From assembly GCF_000015725.1 (NCBI RefSeq), contig NC_008825.1, positions 1,674,001 to 1,738,000 of the forward strand: DNA of 64,000 bases, written 5' to 3'. The notes beneath the pieces were generated by a model that had not been told where the DNA came from, searched no databases, and worked only from the letters and a program-made list of their open reading frames with translations. The DNA comes from Methylibium petroleiphilum PM1 (lineage in GTDB: Bacteria > Pseudomonadota > Gammaproteobacteria > Burkholderiales > Burkholderiaceae_C). Each line of letters starts with the position of its first letter. Positions within the stretch are counted from its first letter, which is position 1. The position numbers and the translations under genes were made by a program. Of this stretch, positions 53,397-60,794 are shown in pieces.

Positions 53397-54512
53397 TCAG
53401 CCGCCCACATGCTGCTTGAGCAGCCGGTTGACGTCGTTGGCCCGTTCCATCTGGACCATGTGGCCGGCGTCGTCGAACACCTCCACCGTCGCGCCGGCCG
53501 GGGCGTTGCCGGCATGGGCCGCCGGCACCACCTGGTCGTCGCGACCCCAGACCACGAGCACCGGCTTGCCGGTCGACTCGAGCTGCAGACCGGGCTGCGA
53601 CGCCTGGCGCCCGGCCGCGAACAGACCGCGACCCAGCGTGGCCAGCACCTCGCTCACGCCGTCGAGGCGCTTGTACTTCAGCACATCGTCGACCATCTGG
53701 CGGCTCACCAGCCCCGGGTCCTTGAACAACTGCTCCAGCACCGGCTTCAGGTCACGGCGCGATGCGGCGTTGGCGAAGCCCTCGGTGTAGCCGTTGTTGA
53801 TGTCCGGGCCGAGGCCGGCGCTGGCGATCAGGCTCAGCGAGGCCACGCGCTTCGGGTGCGACAACGCCAGCTGGGAGGCGATCGCGCCGCCCATCGAGTG
53901 GCCGACCACGTGCGCCTGCGCCACGTCGATCACGGCCATGAAGCGCGCCACGAAGTCCGCCAGCGCCTCGAGGCTCGCACCCGGCAGCTTGGCGTCCGAC
54001 TGGCCGTGACCCGGCAGGTCGAGCGCGATCACGGGGCTCTTCTCGCCGACGGCGTCGATGTTGAACAGCCAGTTGTCCAGGTCGCCGCCGTAGCCGTGGA
54101 TGAACAGCACCGGGGTGCCGTCTTCCGCACCCTTGCGGGCGTAGCGGATGCGGGTGCCGTCGACATCGGCGTACAGGTAGGCCGGGCCGGCGCTGGCTTC
54201 GTCGTCCTCGTCTGCCGCGGGCATCACGTAGGACGCGATGTAGGCGTCGATGTCGGCATCGCTGACGTCGCTGCCGCCCATCACGCCGAGCAGCGCCTTC
54301 ACCGGCAGCAGTTCGCCGTCGCTGGCCACCTTGCGGCGCAGCACGCCGGGGTCCGGCGCCTCGACCGCGTTGGCGATCTTGTCGGTTTCCACGTCGAGGA
54401 TGGGCGTGCCCACCTCGATCTCGTCACCCACGTCGACCAGCCAGGCGACGACGGTGCCTTCGGACATCGACAGGCCCCACTTGGGCATGACGATGGGAGT
54501 GATGCCGGACAT
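53397..54512 (-). CDS. acoC: Acetoin dehydrogenase E2: lipoyl domain fused to alpha/beta hydrolase
   Basis: 371-aa dihydrolipoamide acetyltransferase component. The N-terminal lipoyl domain carries the modified Lys at about 45 (LDVETDKIANAVEAP). After a linker of about 50 residues comes an alpha/beta-hydrolase-like domain (VLFIHGYGGDLDNWLFNIDA, nucleophile elbow VVGHSMGGAIASQLAL), the hallmark of AcoC as opposed to pyruvate E2. It transfers the acetyl group from acetoin to CoA. It overlaps the acoB stop by one base. Confidence 0.95.
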   Translation of the reverse strand: MSGITPIVMPKWGLSMSEGTVVAWLVDVGDEIEVGTPILDVETDKIANAVEAPDPGVLRRKVASDGELLPVKALLGVMGGSDVSDADIDAYIASYVMPAADEDDEASAGPAYLYADVDGTRIRYARKGAEDGTPVLFIHGYGGDLDNWLFNIDAVGEKSPVIALDLPGHGQSDAKLPGASLEALADFVARFMAVIDVAQAHVVGHSMGGAIASQLALSHPKRVASLSLIASAGLGPDINNGYTEGFANAASRRDLKPVLEQLFKDPGLVSRQMVDDVLKYKRLDGVSEVLATLGRGLFAAGRQASQPGLQLESTGKPVLVVWGRDDQVVPAAHAGNAPAGATVEVFDDAGHMVQMERANDVNRLLKQHVGG

Positions 54513-55525
54513 CAGTGCTTTCCTTTCATGGTGCGGCGCACCGCGTCGGCGACCTGCGCGGCCGACGGAATGTAGAGATCCTCGAGGGTCGGGGAGAAGG
54601 GCACCGGCACGTGCGGCGGCGACACCAGTTCGATCTGGGCCTTGAGCGCGCCGAAGGCCTGCATCGCGACCTGGGCCGACACGTCGGTACCGATGTTGCA
54701 GCGCGGGCTGGCCTCGTCGACGCAGATCAGGCGGCCGGTCTTCGTGACGCTGTCCAGCACTGTGTCCATGTCGATCGGCGACAGCGAGCGCAGGTCGACG
54801 ATCTCGACCTCGACACCTTCCTTGGCCAGTGTGGCGGCGGCGTCGAGCGAGCGGTGCACCATCAGACCGTAGGTCACGATGGTGGCGTGCTTGCCTTCAC
54901 GCACCACGTTCGCCTCGCCGAACGGGATCGCGTACGAGGCCTCGGGCACCTCGCCCTCGAAGCCGTAGAGGTTCTTGTGCTCGCAGAAGATCACCGGGTC
55001 GTTGTCGCGGATCGCCTGGATCAGCATGCCCTTGGTGTCGTAGGGCGTGCTCGGGCACACCACCTTCAGGCCGGGGATGTGGGTGAACAGCGGCGTCAGC
55101 ATCTGGCTGTGCTGGGCGGCGGCGCGGAAGCCGGCGCCGACCATCGCGCGGATCACGACCGGCGTCTCGGCCTTGCCGCCGAACATGTAGCGGAACTTGG
55201 CGGCCTGGTTGAAGATCTGGTCGAAGCACACGCCCATGAAGTCGATGAACATCAGTTCGGCGACAGGACGCATGCCGCAGGCGGCCGCACCGACGGCCGC
55301 TCCGACGTAGGCGCTCTCGGACAGCGGTGTGTCCATCAGGCGGTCGCCATGCTTGGCGTACAGGCCCTTGGTCACGCCGAGCACGCCGCCCCACGCGTCC
55401 ATCTCGCCCTGGCCGCCGGCGCCGCCGACGATGTCCTCGCCGAGCACGATCACCGACGGGTCGCGCGTCATTTCCTGATCAAGCGCCTCGTTGATCGCCT
55501 GCTTCATGCTGATTTTTCTGGCCAT
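54512..55525 (-). CDS. acoB: Acetoin dehydrogenase E1 beta subunit
   Basis: 337-aa transketolase-like subunit. Features: ALDQEMTRDPSVIVLGEDIV, DTPLSESAYVGAAVGAAACG, MFIDFMGVCFDQIFNQAAKF and the C-terminal PFSPTLEDLYIPSAAQVADA. With AcoA it makes the ThDP E1 enzyme that cleaves acetoin into acetaldehyde and a hydroxyethyl unit. AGGAGAC precedes the ATG. It is 47 bp after acoA. Confidence 0.95.
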   Translation of the reverse strand: MARKISMKQAINEALDQEMTRDPSVIVLGEDIVGGAGGQGEMDAWGGVLGVTKGLYAKHGDRLMDTPLSESAYVGAAVGAAACGMRPVAELMFIDFMGVCFDQIFNQAAKFRYMFGGKAETPVVIRAMVGAGFRAAAQHSQMLTPLFTHIPGLKVVCPSTPYDTKGMLIQAIRDNDPVIFCEHKNLYGFEGEVPEASYAIPFGEANVVREGKHATIVTYGLMVHRSLDAAATLAKEGVEVEIVDLRSLSPIDMDTVLDSVTKTGRLICVDEASPRCNIGTDVSAQVAMQAFGALKAQIELVSPPHVPVPFSPTLEDLYIPSAAQVADAVRRTMKGKH

Positions 55526-55572
55526 GAAATGTCTCCTGGGTCTGTTCGGGTGTCTTGTGGTGTGCGCGCGCT

Positions 55573-56559
55573 TCAGTAGGACACGTACACGTCGGTCAGC
55601 AGGTCGGCGGCGGTGGGCAGCGGGGCGGCCTTGGCCTGCTTCACCGCGTCTTCGATCAGTGCGGCCACTTCCTTGTCGATCGCCTCGAGTTCCGCCGCGC
55701 TGATCACGCCGGCCTTCGTGACATGCGCCTTGAACTTCAGCAGGCAGTCCTGGTTGGTGCGGATGTCGTCGAGCTCGCCCGGGGCGCGGTAGGTCTGCGC
55801 GTCGCCCTCGAAGTGGCCGTAGAAGCGGACCATCTTCACTTCGAGCAGCGAGGGGCCGCCGCCTTCACGGGCGCGCTTGATCACTTCGCCGGCGGCCTCG
55901 TAGACTGCGAAGAAGTCGGTGCCGTCCACCGTGATGCCGGGCATGCCGAAGCCGGAGGCGCGGTCGACGTAGCTGTCCACCGCGGTGCCGTAGTCGCGCG
56001 AGGTCGATTCGGCGTAGCCGTTGTTCTCGACGACGAAGATCACCGGCAGGGTCCACACCGCGGCCAGGTTCAGGCTCTCGAGGAAGGTGCCCTGGTTGGA
56101 GGCGCCGTCACCGACGAAGCAGATGCCGACCTCGTTCTTCTTGCGGAACTTCGCGGCCAGAGCCGCGCCGCAGATCAGCGGTGCGCCGGCGCCGAGGATG
56201 CCGTTGGCACCCATCATGCCCTTGGACAGGTCGGCGATGTGCATCGAGCCGCCCTTGCCGTTGCCGCAGCCACCCTTCTTGCCGTAGATCTCCTTCATCA
56301 TCGCGACGACGTCCACGCCCTTGGCGATGCAGTGGCCGTGGCCGCGGTGCGTGGAGGCGATGCGGTCACCGTCGCCCAGGTGGCTCATGATGCCCACGCC
56401 GCCTGCCTCCTCACCGGCGTACAGGTGCACGAAGCCGGGGATGTCGCCGCGGCCGAAGTCCACGTGCAGTCGTTCCTCGAAATCACGGATCGTGCGCATC
56501 GAGCGATAGCAATTCAGCAGCGCTTCCTTGCTCAGAGGGAACGGGTTCTTGCCTGCCAT
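55573..56559 (-). CDS. acoA: Acetoin dehydrogenase E1 alpha subunit
   Basis: 328-aa ThDP-binding subunit. The ThDP/Mg motif is VGICFVGDGASNQGTFLESL ending in VVENNGYAEST (GDG-x-N pattern). The phosphorylation-loop region of E1 alpha is RGHGHCIAKGVDVVAMMKEI, and GKGGSMHIADLSKGMMGANG is the E1 signature. The operon context with acoX, acoB and acoC separates it from pyruvate dehydrogenase. It is 15 bp after acoX. Confidence 0.95.
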   Translation of the reverse strand: MAGKNPFPLSKEALLNCYRSMRTIRDFEERLHVDFGRGDIPGFVHLYAGEEAGGVGIMSHLGDGDRIASTHRGHGHCIAKGVDVVAMMKEIYGKKGGCGNGKGGSMHIADLSKGMMGANGILGAGAPLICGAALAAKFRKKNEVGICFVGDGASNQGTFLESLNLAAVWTLPVIFVVENNGYAESTSRDYGTAVDSYVDRASGFGMPGITVDGTDFFAVYEAAGEVIKRAREGGGPSLLEVKMVRFYGHFEGDAQTYRAPGELDDIRTNQDCLLKFKAHVTKAGVISAAELEAIDKEVAALIEDAVKQAKAAPLPTAADLLTDVYVSY

Positions 56560-56574
56560 GGTGTTGTCTCCTAT

Positions 56575-57630
56575 CTAGGCTGGGTGGGTCATGAGGCGGA
56601 ACAGGCCTTCGCTCGCAGCGAGCTGCATGCAACGGGCCACGTCCACCGTGGGGAAAGCGTTCTCGCGCAGCGTGATCTCCACGCGGTCGCCGGTGTCGAA
56701 GGTCAGCTCGCGCTCGCCGTCGAGCGCCACCACGCCGGCGTCGAGCGCCACGGCGAAGGGCTGGCCGGCCGGCATGGCTTCCCAGTGCGCGATGCCGACC
56801 GGACGCACCATGCCCGGCGCGATCGGCGCCAGCAGCTGGAGCTTGCGCGTCGCGGGGTCTTCGCTGAGCTGGATGGCCAGGCCGCCCGGGTCGCGCCGGC
56901 CGACCGGGTGCAGCAGCCCGCCGATGGCGGACAGGCCGATCGCCTGCGGTTCGGCGAAGGTCAGGTAGGCGGCGGCCAGGCTCTCGGTCTTCCAGACCGC
57001 GCGTGCGCCGATGAAGCGATCGGTCGAGATCACCGCGTCGACCAGCGCGATGTCGCGCCGCTCGCCCTCGTTGATCGACACCTCGAGCAGCTTGTTCGGC
57101 ATCAGCGCCTGCGCGTCGCTCAACTGGCCCGAGGCGTAGAGACCGACCGCGATGCCGGTGATGGTCGACTCGCGCATCTCGGGGAAGGCATTGTTGGTGC
57201 CGGTGGACAAGCCGGCGATCGGGATGTCCGCACATTCGCGCACCACTGCGCGGTGGGTGCCGTCGCCGCCGAGCACGACGATCGCCCGCACGCCGGCCTG
57301 GCGCATCAGGCGCGCTGCGGTGAAGGTGTCGTTCACCGTGGTCGTGGGTTCCATGTCCACGAACTCGAGCTCCGGGAAGGCGTGATGCATCTCGTGCTCG
57401 CGCTTGAGGTTGCGCGTCAGCATGGCGCGGATGCCGCCGTTGTCCGGCATCATCAGAACCTTCTTCACGCCCATCGCGCCGGCCGCGCTCATCACGCGCA
57501 TCACGATGCTCACGCGATCGGTGATCTGCAGGTTGCCGGCGTTCGCGATGATGCGGCGGATATCGCGCGCCGACACGGGGTTCGCGATGATGCCGATGCA
57601 GGGTGCCGAGCTCGCTCCGGGAGCGGACAT
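56575..57630 (-). CDS. acoX: AcoX, acetoin-operon protein with NAD-kinase-like fold
   Basis: 351-aa protein found at the head of acetoin operons. It begins APCIGIIANPVSARDIRRII and has the NAD-kinase family motif IVVLGGDGTHRAVV, then GLSTGTNNAFPEMRESTITG. This resembles ATP-NAD/diacylglycerol kinase folds; the biochemical role in acetoin use is unsettled. It is first in acoXABC, with CTGGAGAC before the ATG and a perfect sigma-54 promoter 36 bp upstream of the start. Confidence 0.93.
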   Translation of the reverse strand: MSAPGASSAPCIGIIANPVSARDIRRIIANAGNLQITDRVSIVMRVMSAAGAMGVKKVLMMPDNGGIRAMLTRNLKREHEMHHAFPELEFVDMEPTTTVNDTFTAARLMRQAGVRAIVVLGGDGTHRAVVRECADIPIAGLSTGTNNAFPEMRESTITGIAVGLYASGQLSDAQALMPNKLLEVSINEGERRDIALVDAVISTDRFIGARAVWKTESLAAAYLTFAEPQAIGLSAIGGLLHPVGRRDPGGLAIQLSEDPATRKLQLLAPIAPGMVRPVGIAHWEAMPAGQPFAVALDAGVVALDGERELTFDTGDRVEITLRENAFPTVDVARCMQLAASEGLFRLMTHPA

Positions 57631-57666
57631 GCGGAAGTCTCCAGATTTCGTTATGCGGCTGTCAGC

Positions 57667-57681
57667 GCAAGCCGCGTGCCA
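57667..57681 (-). promoter_or_regulatory. Sigma-54 promoter of acoXABC
   Basis: On the minus strand TGGCACGCGGCTTGC is an exact match to TGGCACG-N4-TTGC. Acetoin operons in Ralstonia are known to be sigma-54/AcoR dependent. Confidence 0.85.
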
Positions 57682-57776
57682 TGCCGGGGGCGCCGTGGCG
57701 AATCGGGCTGCAGGCCGCGCCGATGCTGGATTCGCCCCACGGCAGTGCGATCGGGCGCGGACGCTGCGGCGTCGCA

Positions 57777-57808
57777 GCGAGACAGGTGTGACAGGCTCGA
57801 TGCGACAG
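57777..57808. promoter_or_regulatory. Candidate enhancer site of acoXABC
   Basis: GCGAGACAGGTGTG (57777-57790) and TGCGACAG (57801-57808), followed by further GTCGC repeats, about 100-127 bp upstream of the acoX sigma-54 promoter. Same elements as at 45234, 59140 and 39705. Confidence 0.55.
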
Positions 57809-57848
57809 CCGTCGCGCCGACGCATCGGTCGCGCCCGGCGGTGGCGGA

Positions 57849-58358
57849 TCAGCAGCTTCGGGTCAGCGCGGCAGCGGCCAGCGCGTAGTCGGGTTCGTCG
57901 GTGATCTCGCGCACCAGCTGCGCGTGCAGCACGCGGTTGTGGCCGTCGAGGACCAGCACCGCACGCGCGGTCAGGCCCTTGAGCGGGCCGCTGACGATGT
58001 CGACGCCGTAGGCGCGCGCGAAATGCGGGCTGCGGAACAGCGACAGCGCGACCACGCGGTCGAGCTGGGCCGCGTCGATGCGGCTCTGCGTGGCGAATGG
58101 CAGGTCGTGCGAGATCGACAGCACCACGGTGCCGGGGGTCTGGCGCGCGTGGTCGTTGAAGCGGCGCAGCGACGCCGCGCAGGTCGGCATCTCCAGGCTG
58201 GGCACGATGTTGAGCAGCTTGCGCTGCATGCCGAACTGCTCGAGGCCGACGTCGACCAGGTCCTTGCCTGTCAGCGTGAACTTGGGCGCCTCGTGGCCGA
58301 CCACCGGCAGGTGGCCTTCGGTGTAGACGGGGGTGCCCTTGAGGGTCAGGCGCGTCAC
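57849..58358 (-). CDS. tpx: Thiol peroxidase (Tpx-type peroxiredoxin) without usual resolving Cys
   Basis: 169-aa peroxiredoxin that reduces organic peroxides. The peroxidatic Cys is C60 in NIVPSLEMPTCAASLRRFND, as in E. coli Tpx. DLPFATQSRIDAAQLDRVVA aligns with the segment holding the resolving Cys (RFCGAEG), but here Ile-Asp replaces Phe-Cys. The only other Cys is the last residue (C169). The C-terminal ARAVLVLDGHNRVLHAQLVR is typical. It lies 90 bp after the DUF1097 gene and may be read from the sigma-54 promoter at 59.03 kb. Confidence 0.88.
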   Translation of the reverse strand: MTRLTLKGTPVYTEGHLPVVGHEAPKFTLTGKDLVDVGLEQFGMQRKLLNIVPSLEMPTCAASLRRFNDHARQTPGTVVLSISHDLPFATQSRIDAAQLDRVVALSLFRSPHFARAYGVDIVSGPLKGLTARAVLVLDGHNRVLHAQLVREITDEPDYALAAAALTRSC

Positions 58359-58448
58359 GGGCGTTCTCCAGGGGGGCCGGGAATCCGCAGCGGCCGGCGT
58401 GCCGTCGTGCCGCCGCTGCGGGTCGTCATCGTGCGATGCCGGCGTGGT

Positions 58449-58937
58449 TCAGGCCGGCGCCTTGGCGGTCATCGCCTGGCCCACGCGCTCCGAGATCAGC
58501 CCCATCACGGCGCCGCACACGATGGACACCAGCACCCAGCCCAGCTTGCCGTCGAGCGGCGCGCCGGCACCGAAGAACGACGCCGCGCCGATGAAGGCAC
58601 CGGGGATGAAACTGAACAGGTCCACCTTCGACAGCTGACACAGCGCCCAGCCCAGCACCGCGAGCAGCAGGCTGAAGATCACCAGGCCCACGCCCTGCAC
58701 CCCGCCGCCGAGCTGGCCGTTGAGCCAGACGATCGCCGCCGAGATCAGCGTGCCGGCGAAGGCGCTGGCGATCGCCTTCACGAGCCCGGCCTTGCCGCCG
58801 CCGGCGGCGTAGAACGAGGCCCAGGTCAGGAAGGTGATCCAGGTCATCACCTTGGGCTCCAGGTAGCCGAGCGTGGCGAAGCACCAGATGCCGACCCAGA
58901 GGCCGACGCTGAGCGAGATCGCGTTCAATGCATTCAT
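58449..58937 (-). CDS. DUF1097-family inner-membrane protein
   Basis: 162-aa protein with about five or six hydrophobic helices: LSVGLWVGIWCFATLGYL, TWITFLTWASFYAAG, IASAFAGTLISAAIVWL, VIFSLLLAVLGWALCQL, FSFIPGAFIGAASFFGAGA and VLVSIVCGAVMGLISERVG. It matches the DUF1097 (E. coli YcdZ-like) pattern; no function is known. AAGGAG precedes the ATG. A near-consensus sigma-54 promoter and GCGACA-type sites upstream tie it to the PQQ/acetoin control group, so a role in moving a small alcohol or ketone is possible but unproven. Confidence 0.8.
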   Translation of the reverse strand: MNALNAISLSVGLWVGIWCFATLGYLEPKVMTWITFLTWASFYAAGGGKAGLVKAIASAFAGTLISAAIVWLNGQLGGGVQGVGLVIFSLLLAVLGWALCQLSKVDLFSFIPGAFIGAASFFGAGAPLDGKLGWVLVSIVCGAVMGLISERVGQAMTAKAPA

Positions 58938-59023
58938 GTGGTTTGTCTCCTTGGGGTGGATGCACTCGTTCGTCGACCCGCGGGGCGCGGGCCGCACCTG
59001 TCTGTTCGCAGGCGGGCTGGAGG

Positions 59024-59039
59024 TGCAATCGCCATGCCC
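59024..59039 (-). promoter_or_regulatory. Sigma-54 promoter of the DUF1097 gene
   Basis: On the minus strand GGGCATGGCGATTGCA: GG-N10-GC, matching TGGCACG-N4-TTGCA at all but two positions. It is 87 bp before the ATG at 58937. Confidence 0.7.
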
Positions 59040-59139
59040 ATGGCCGGCGCGACAACAGCCCCGGGCGAGAGGTGCGCGTTCGTGGTGGCGTCGCCACAAT
59101 CTCGGCCTCGCGGGCGGCCCGCCGCGGCGCACGGCGGGC

Positions 59140-59180
59140 CGGTGTCGCACCGGCGCATCGGTACGAGACACACCTGTCGC
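59140..59180. promoter_or_regulatory. Candidate enhancer sites of the DUF1097 gene
   Basis: CGGTGTCGCACCG (59140-59152, palindrome) and CACACCTGTCGC (59169-59180) lie 101-141 bp upstream of the sigma-54 promoter. Confidence 0.55.
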
Positions 59181-59195
59181 AGCGACGCCCGTCGC

Positions 59196-60794
59196 TCAGG
59201 AGGGCCGGGGTGCGACGCTCAGGGCGAGCGAGGGGTGCGGCAGCGCGGGCACCGGCGCCGGCGTGGGAGCCTGGCGCCCGGCCTGCAGCGCGCGCTGCAG
59301 CGACGGCAGCACGCGCGCCGGGTCGTCGCCCAGCACGCGGACCGCACACACGCCGTCGGCGCCGCAGCGCGCCGCGGCTTCCACCCGCTCGGGCGTCAGG
59401 ATGCCGCCGATCGCGACCACCGGCCGGCCGGCCATGGCGCACCACCACGCCAGGTTGTCCAGGCCCTGGGGCCGCCACGGCATGGCCTTGGTCAGCGTGG
59501 GCCAGACCGGGCCGCAGGCGACGTAGTGGGGCGCCAGCGTGCGGGCGCGCGCCAGCTCCCACAGGCTGTGCGAGCTGATGCCGAGCGCGAGCCCGCTGGC
59601 GCGCAGCCGCGCCCGGCCCTCGTCGCCCAGCGCCAGCAGGTCCTCCTGGCCCAGGTGCACGCCGGGGGCACCCAGTTCGGCGGCGAGCTGCCAGTGGTCG
59701 TTGACGAACAGCGCGGCGCCGGTCCCGCGCGCTGCGGCGATGCCGCGCTGCAAGGTGGCACGCAACGCGGGATGCCAGCCGGCGTCGGGGACGGCTGGCG
59801 TCTTGAGGCGCAGCTGCAGCGTGCGGACGCCGGCGGCCAGCACCTGCTCCGCCCGCGCGGCGCTGTCGACGATGGCATAGAGGCCGAGCGAGGCGGGCGG
59901 TGCCTCAGACTCGGCAGCCGGCGCGAACACCGGCGCAGCGCCCCACGACAGCCAGGGCATCAGGCTCGGATCGCTGGCGAACCCGGCCGCGGCCCGCACC
60001 GGCCCGCGGCCCGCGCCGGCCGGGTGAGCGTGGCGCAGTGCGTGGCCGGTCGCCATCTTGGCCAGTACCAGCGCGTCGGCCGGCACGAAGCCGAGCGCCA
60101 GGGCGGCCGCCGCGCTGCTGGCGAAGGTGCAGCCGCTACCGTGGTGGTGTGGCGTGGCGATGCGCGGCGCGGCGAGCCAGCCGTCGGCCTGCTCGGTGGC
60201 CATCCAGTCCAGCACGCGGCCGTCGAGGTCGGCGGCGTCGCCGCCGGTGATGCAGACCGCCTGCGCGCCGCGGCGCCGCAGCGCCAGCGCCTGAGCCGGC
60301 AGGCCGGCCGTGCCAGCCTCGGGCTGGCCCAGCAGCGCAGCCGCCTCGCGGCGGTTCGGGGTGATCAGCGTGGCGCGGGGCAGCAGCAGCTCGCGGTAGG
60401 CGGCCAGCGTGTCGGGGTCGGCGAAGGTGGCGCCGCTGCTGGCCGCCAGCACCGGGTCGACCACCAGCGCCACCGGCTGACGGCGCCGCAGCCGGTCGAT
60501 CCAGTGCGCGACCCGCCGCACATGTTCCGCGCCGCCGAGCAGCCCGGTCTTCACCACCTGGGGCGGCAGGTCGTCGGCCAGCGCCTCCAGTTGCGCCTCC
60601 AGCGCAAGCGGCGGGAGCCGCTCGATGCGCGTGACCGCGAGCGAGTTCTGCGCGGTGACGGCCGACACCACCGGGCAGAGGTGCACGCCGAAGGCGTCGG
60701 CCGCGCGCTGGTCGGCGCTGAGGCCGGCGCCGCCGCCGCTGTCGGTGCCGGCGATGCTCCAGACCACCGGACGGGTCGTGCGCTCCGCCGTCAT
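59196..60794 (-). CDS. thiDE: ThiD-ThiE fusion: HMP(-P) kinase / thiamine-phosphate synthase
   Basis: 532-aa bifunctional enzyme. Residues about 1-280 are ThiD: SIAGTDSGGGAGLSADQRAA, VDPVLAASSGATFADPDTL, LITPNRREAAALLG, HHHGSGCTFASSAAAALALG. Residues about 300-500 are ThiE: LGLYAIVDSAARAEQVLAAG, LFVNDHWQLAAELGAPGVHL, GQEDLLALG, ACGPVWPTLTKAM and VVAIGGILTPERVEAAAR. It phosphorylates hydroxymethylpyrimidine twice and joins it to the thiazole. The ATG overlaps the thiG stop (ATGA). A Pro-rich tail of about 25 residues ends the protein. Confidence 0.94.
   Translation of the reverse strand: MTAERTTRPVVWSIAGTDSGGGAGLSADQRAADAFGVHLCPVVSAVTAQNSLAVTRIERLPPLALEAQLEALADDLPPQVVKTGLLGGAEHVRRVAHWIDRLRRRQPVALVVDPVLAASSGATFADPDTLAAYRELLLPRATLITPNRREAAALLGQPEAGTAGLPAQALALRRRGAQAVCITGGDAADLDGRVLDWMATEQADGWLAAPRIATPHHHGSGCTFASSAAAALALGFVPADALVLAKMATGHALRHAHPAGAGRGPVRAAAGFASDPSLMPWLSWGAAPVFAPAAESEAPPASLGLYAIVDSAARAEQVLAAGVRTLQLRLKTPAVPDAGWHPALRATLQRGIAAARGTGAALFVNDHWQLAAELGAPGVHLGQEDLLALGDEGRARLRASGLALGISSHSLWELARARTLAPHYVACGPVWPTLTKAMPWRPQGLDNLAWWCAMAGRPVVAIGGILTPERVEAAARCGADGVCAVRVLGDDPARVLPSLQRALQAGRQAPTPAPVPALPHPSLALSVAPRPS

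Noticed and set aside
55555-57888. Long plus-strand open frame opposite acoA/acoX
   Set aside because: Shadow of the aco genes; no start signal or family.
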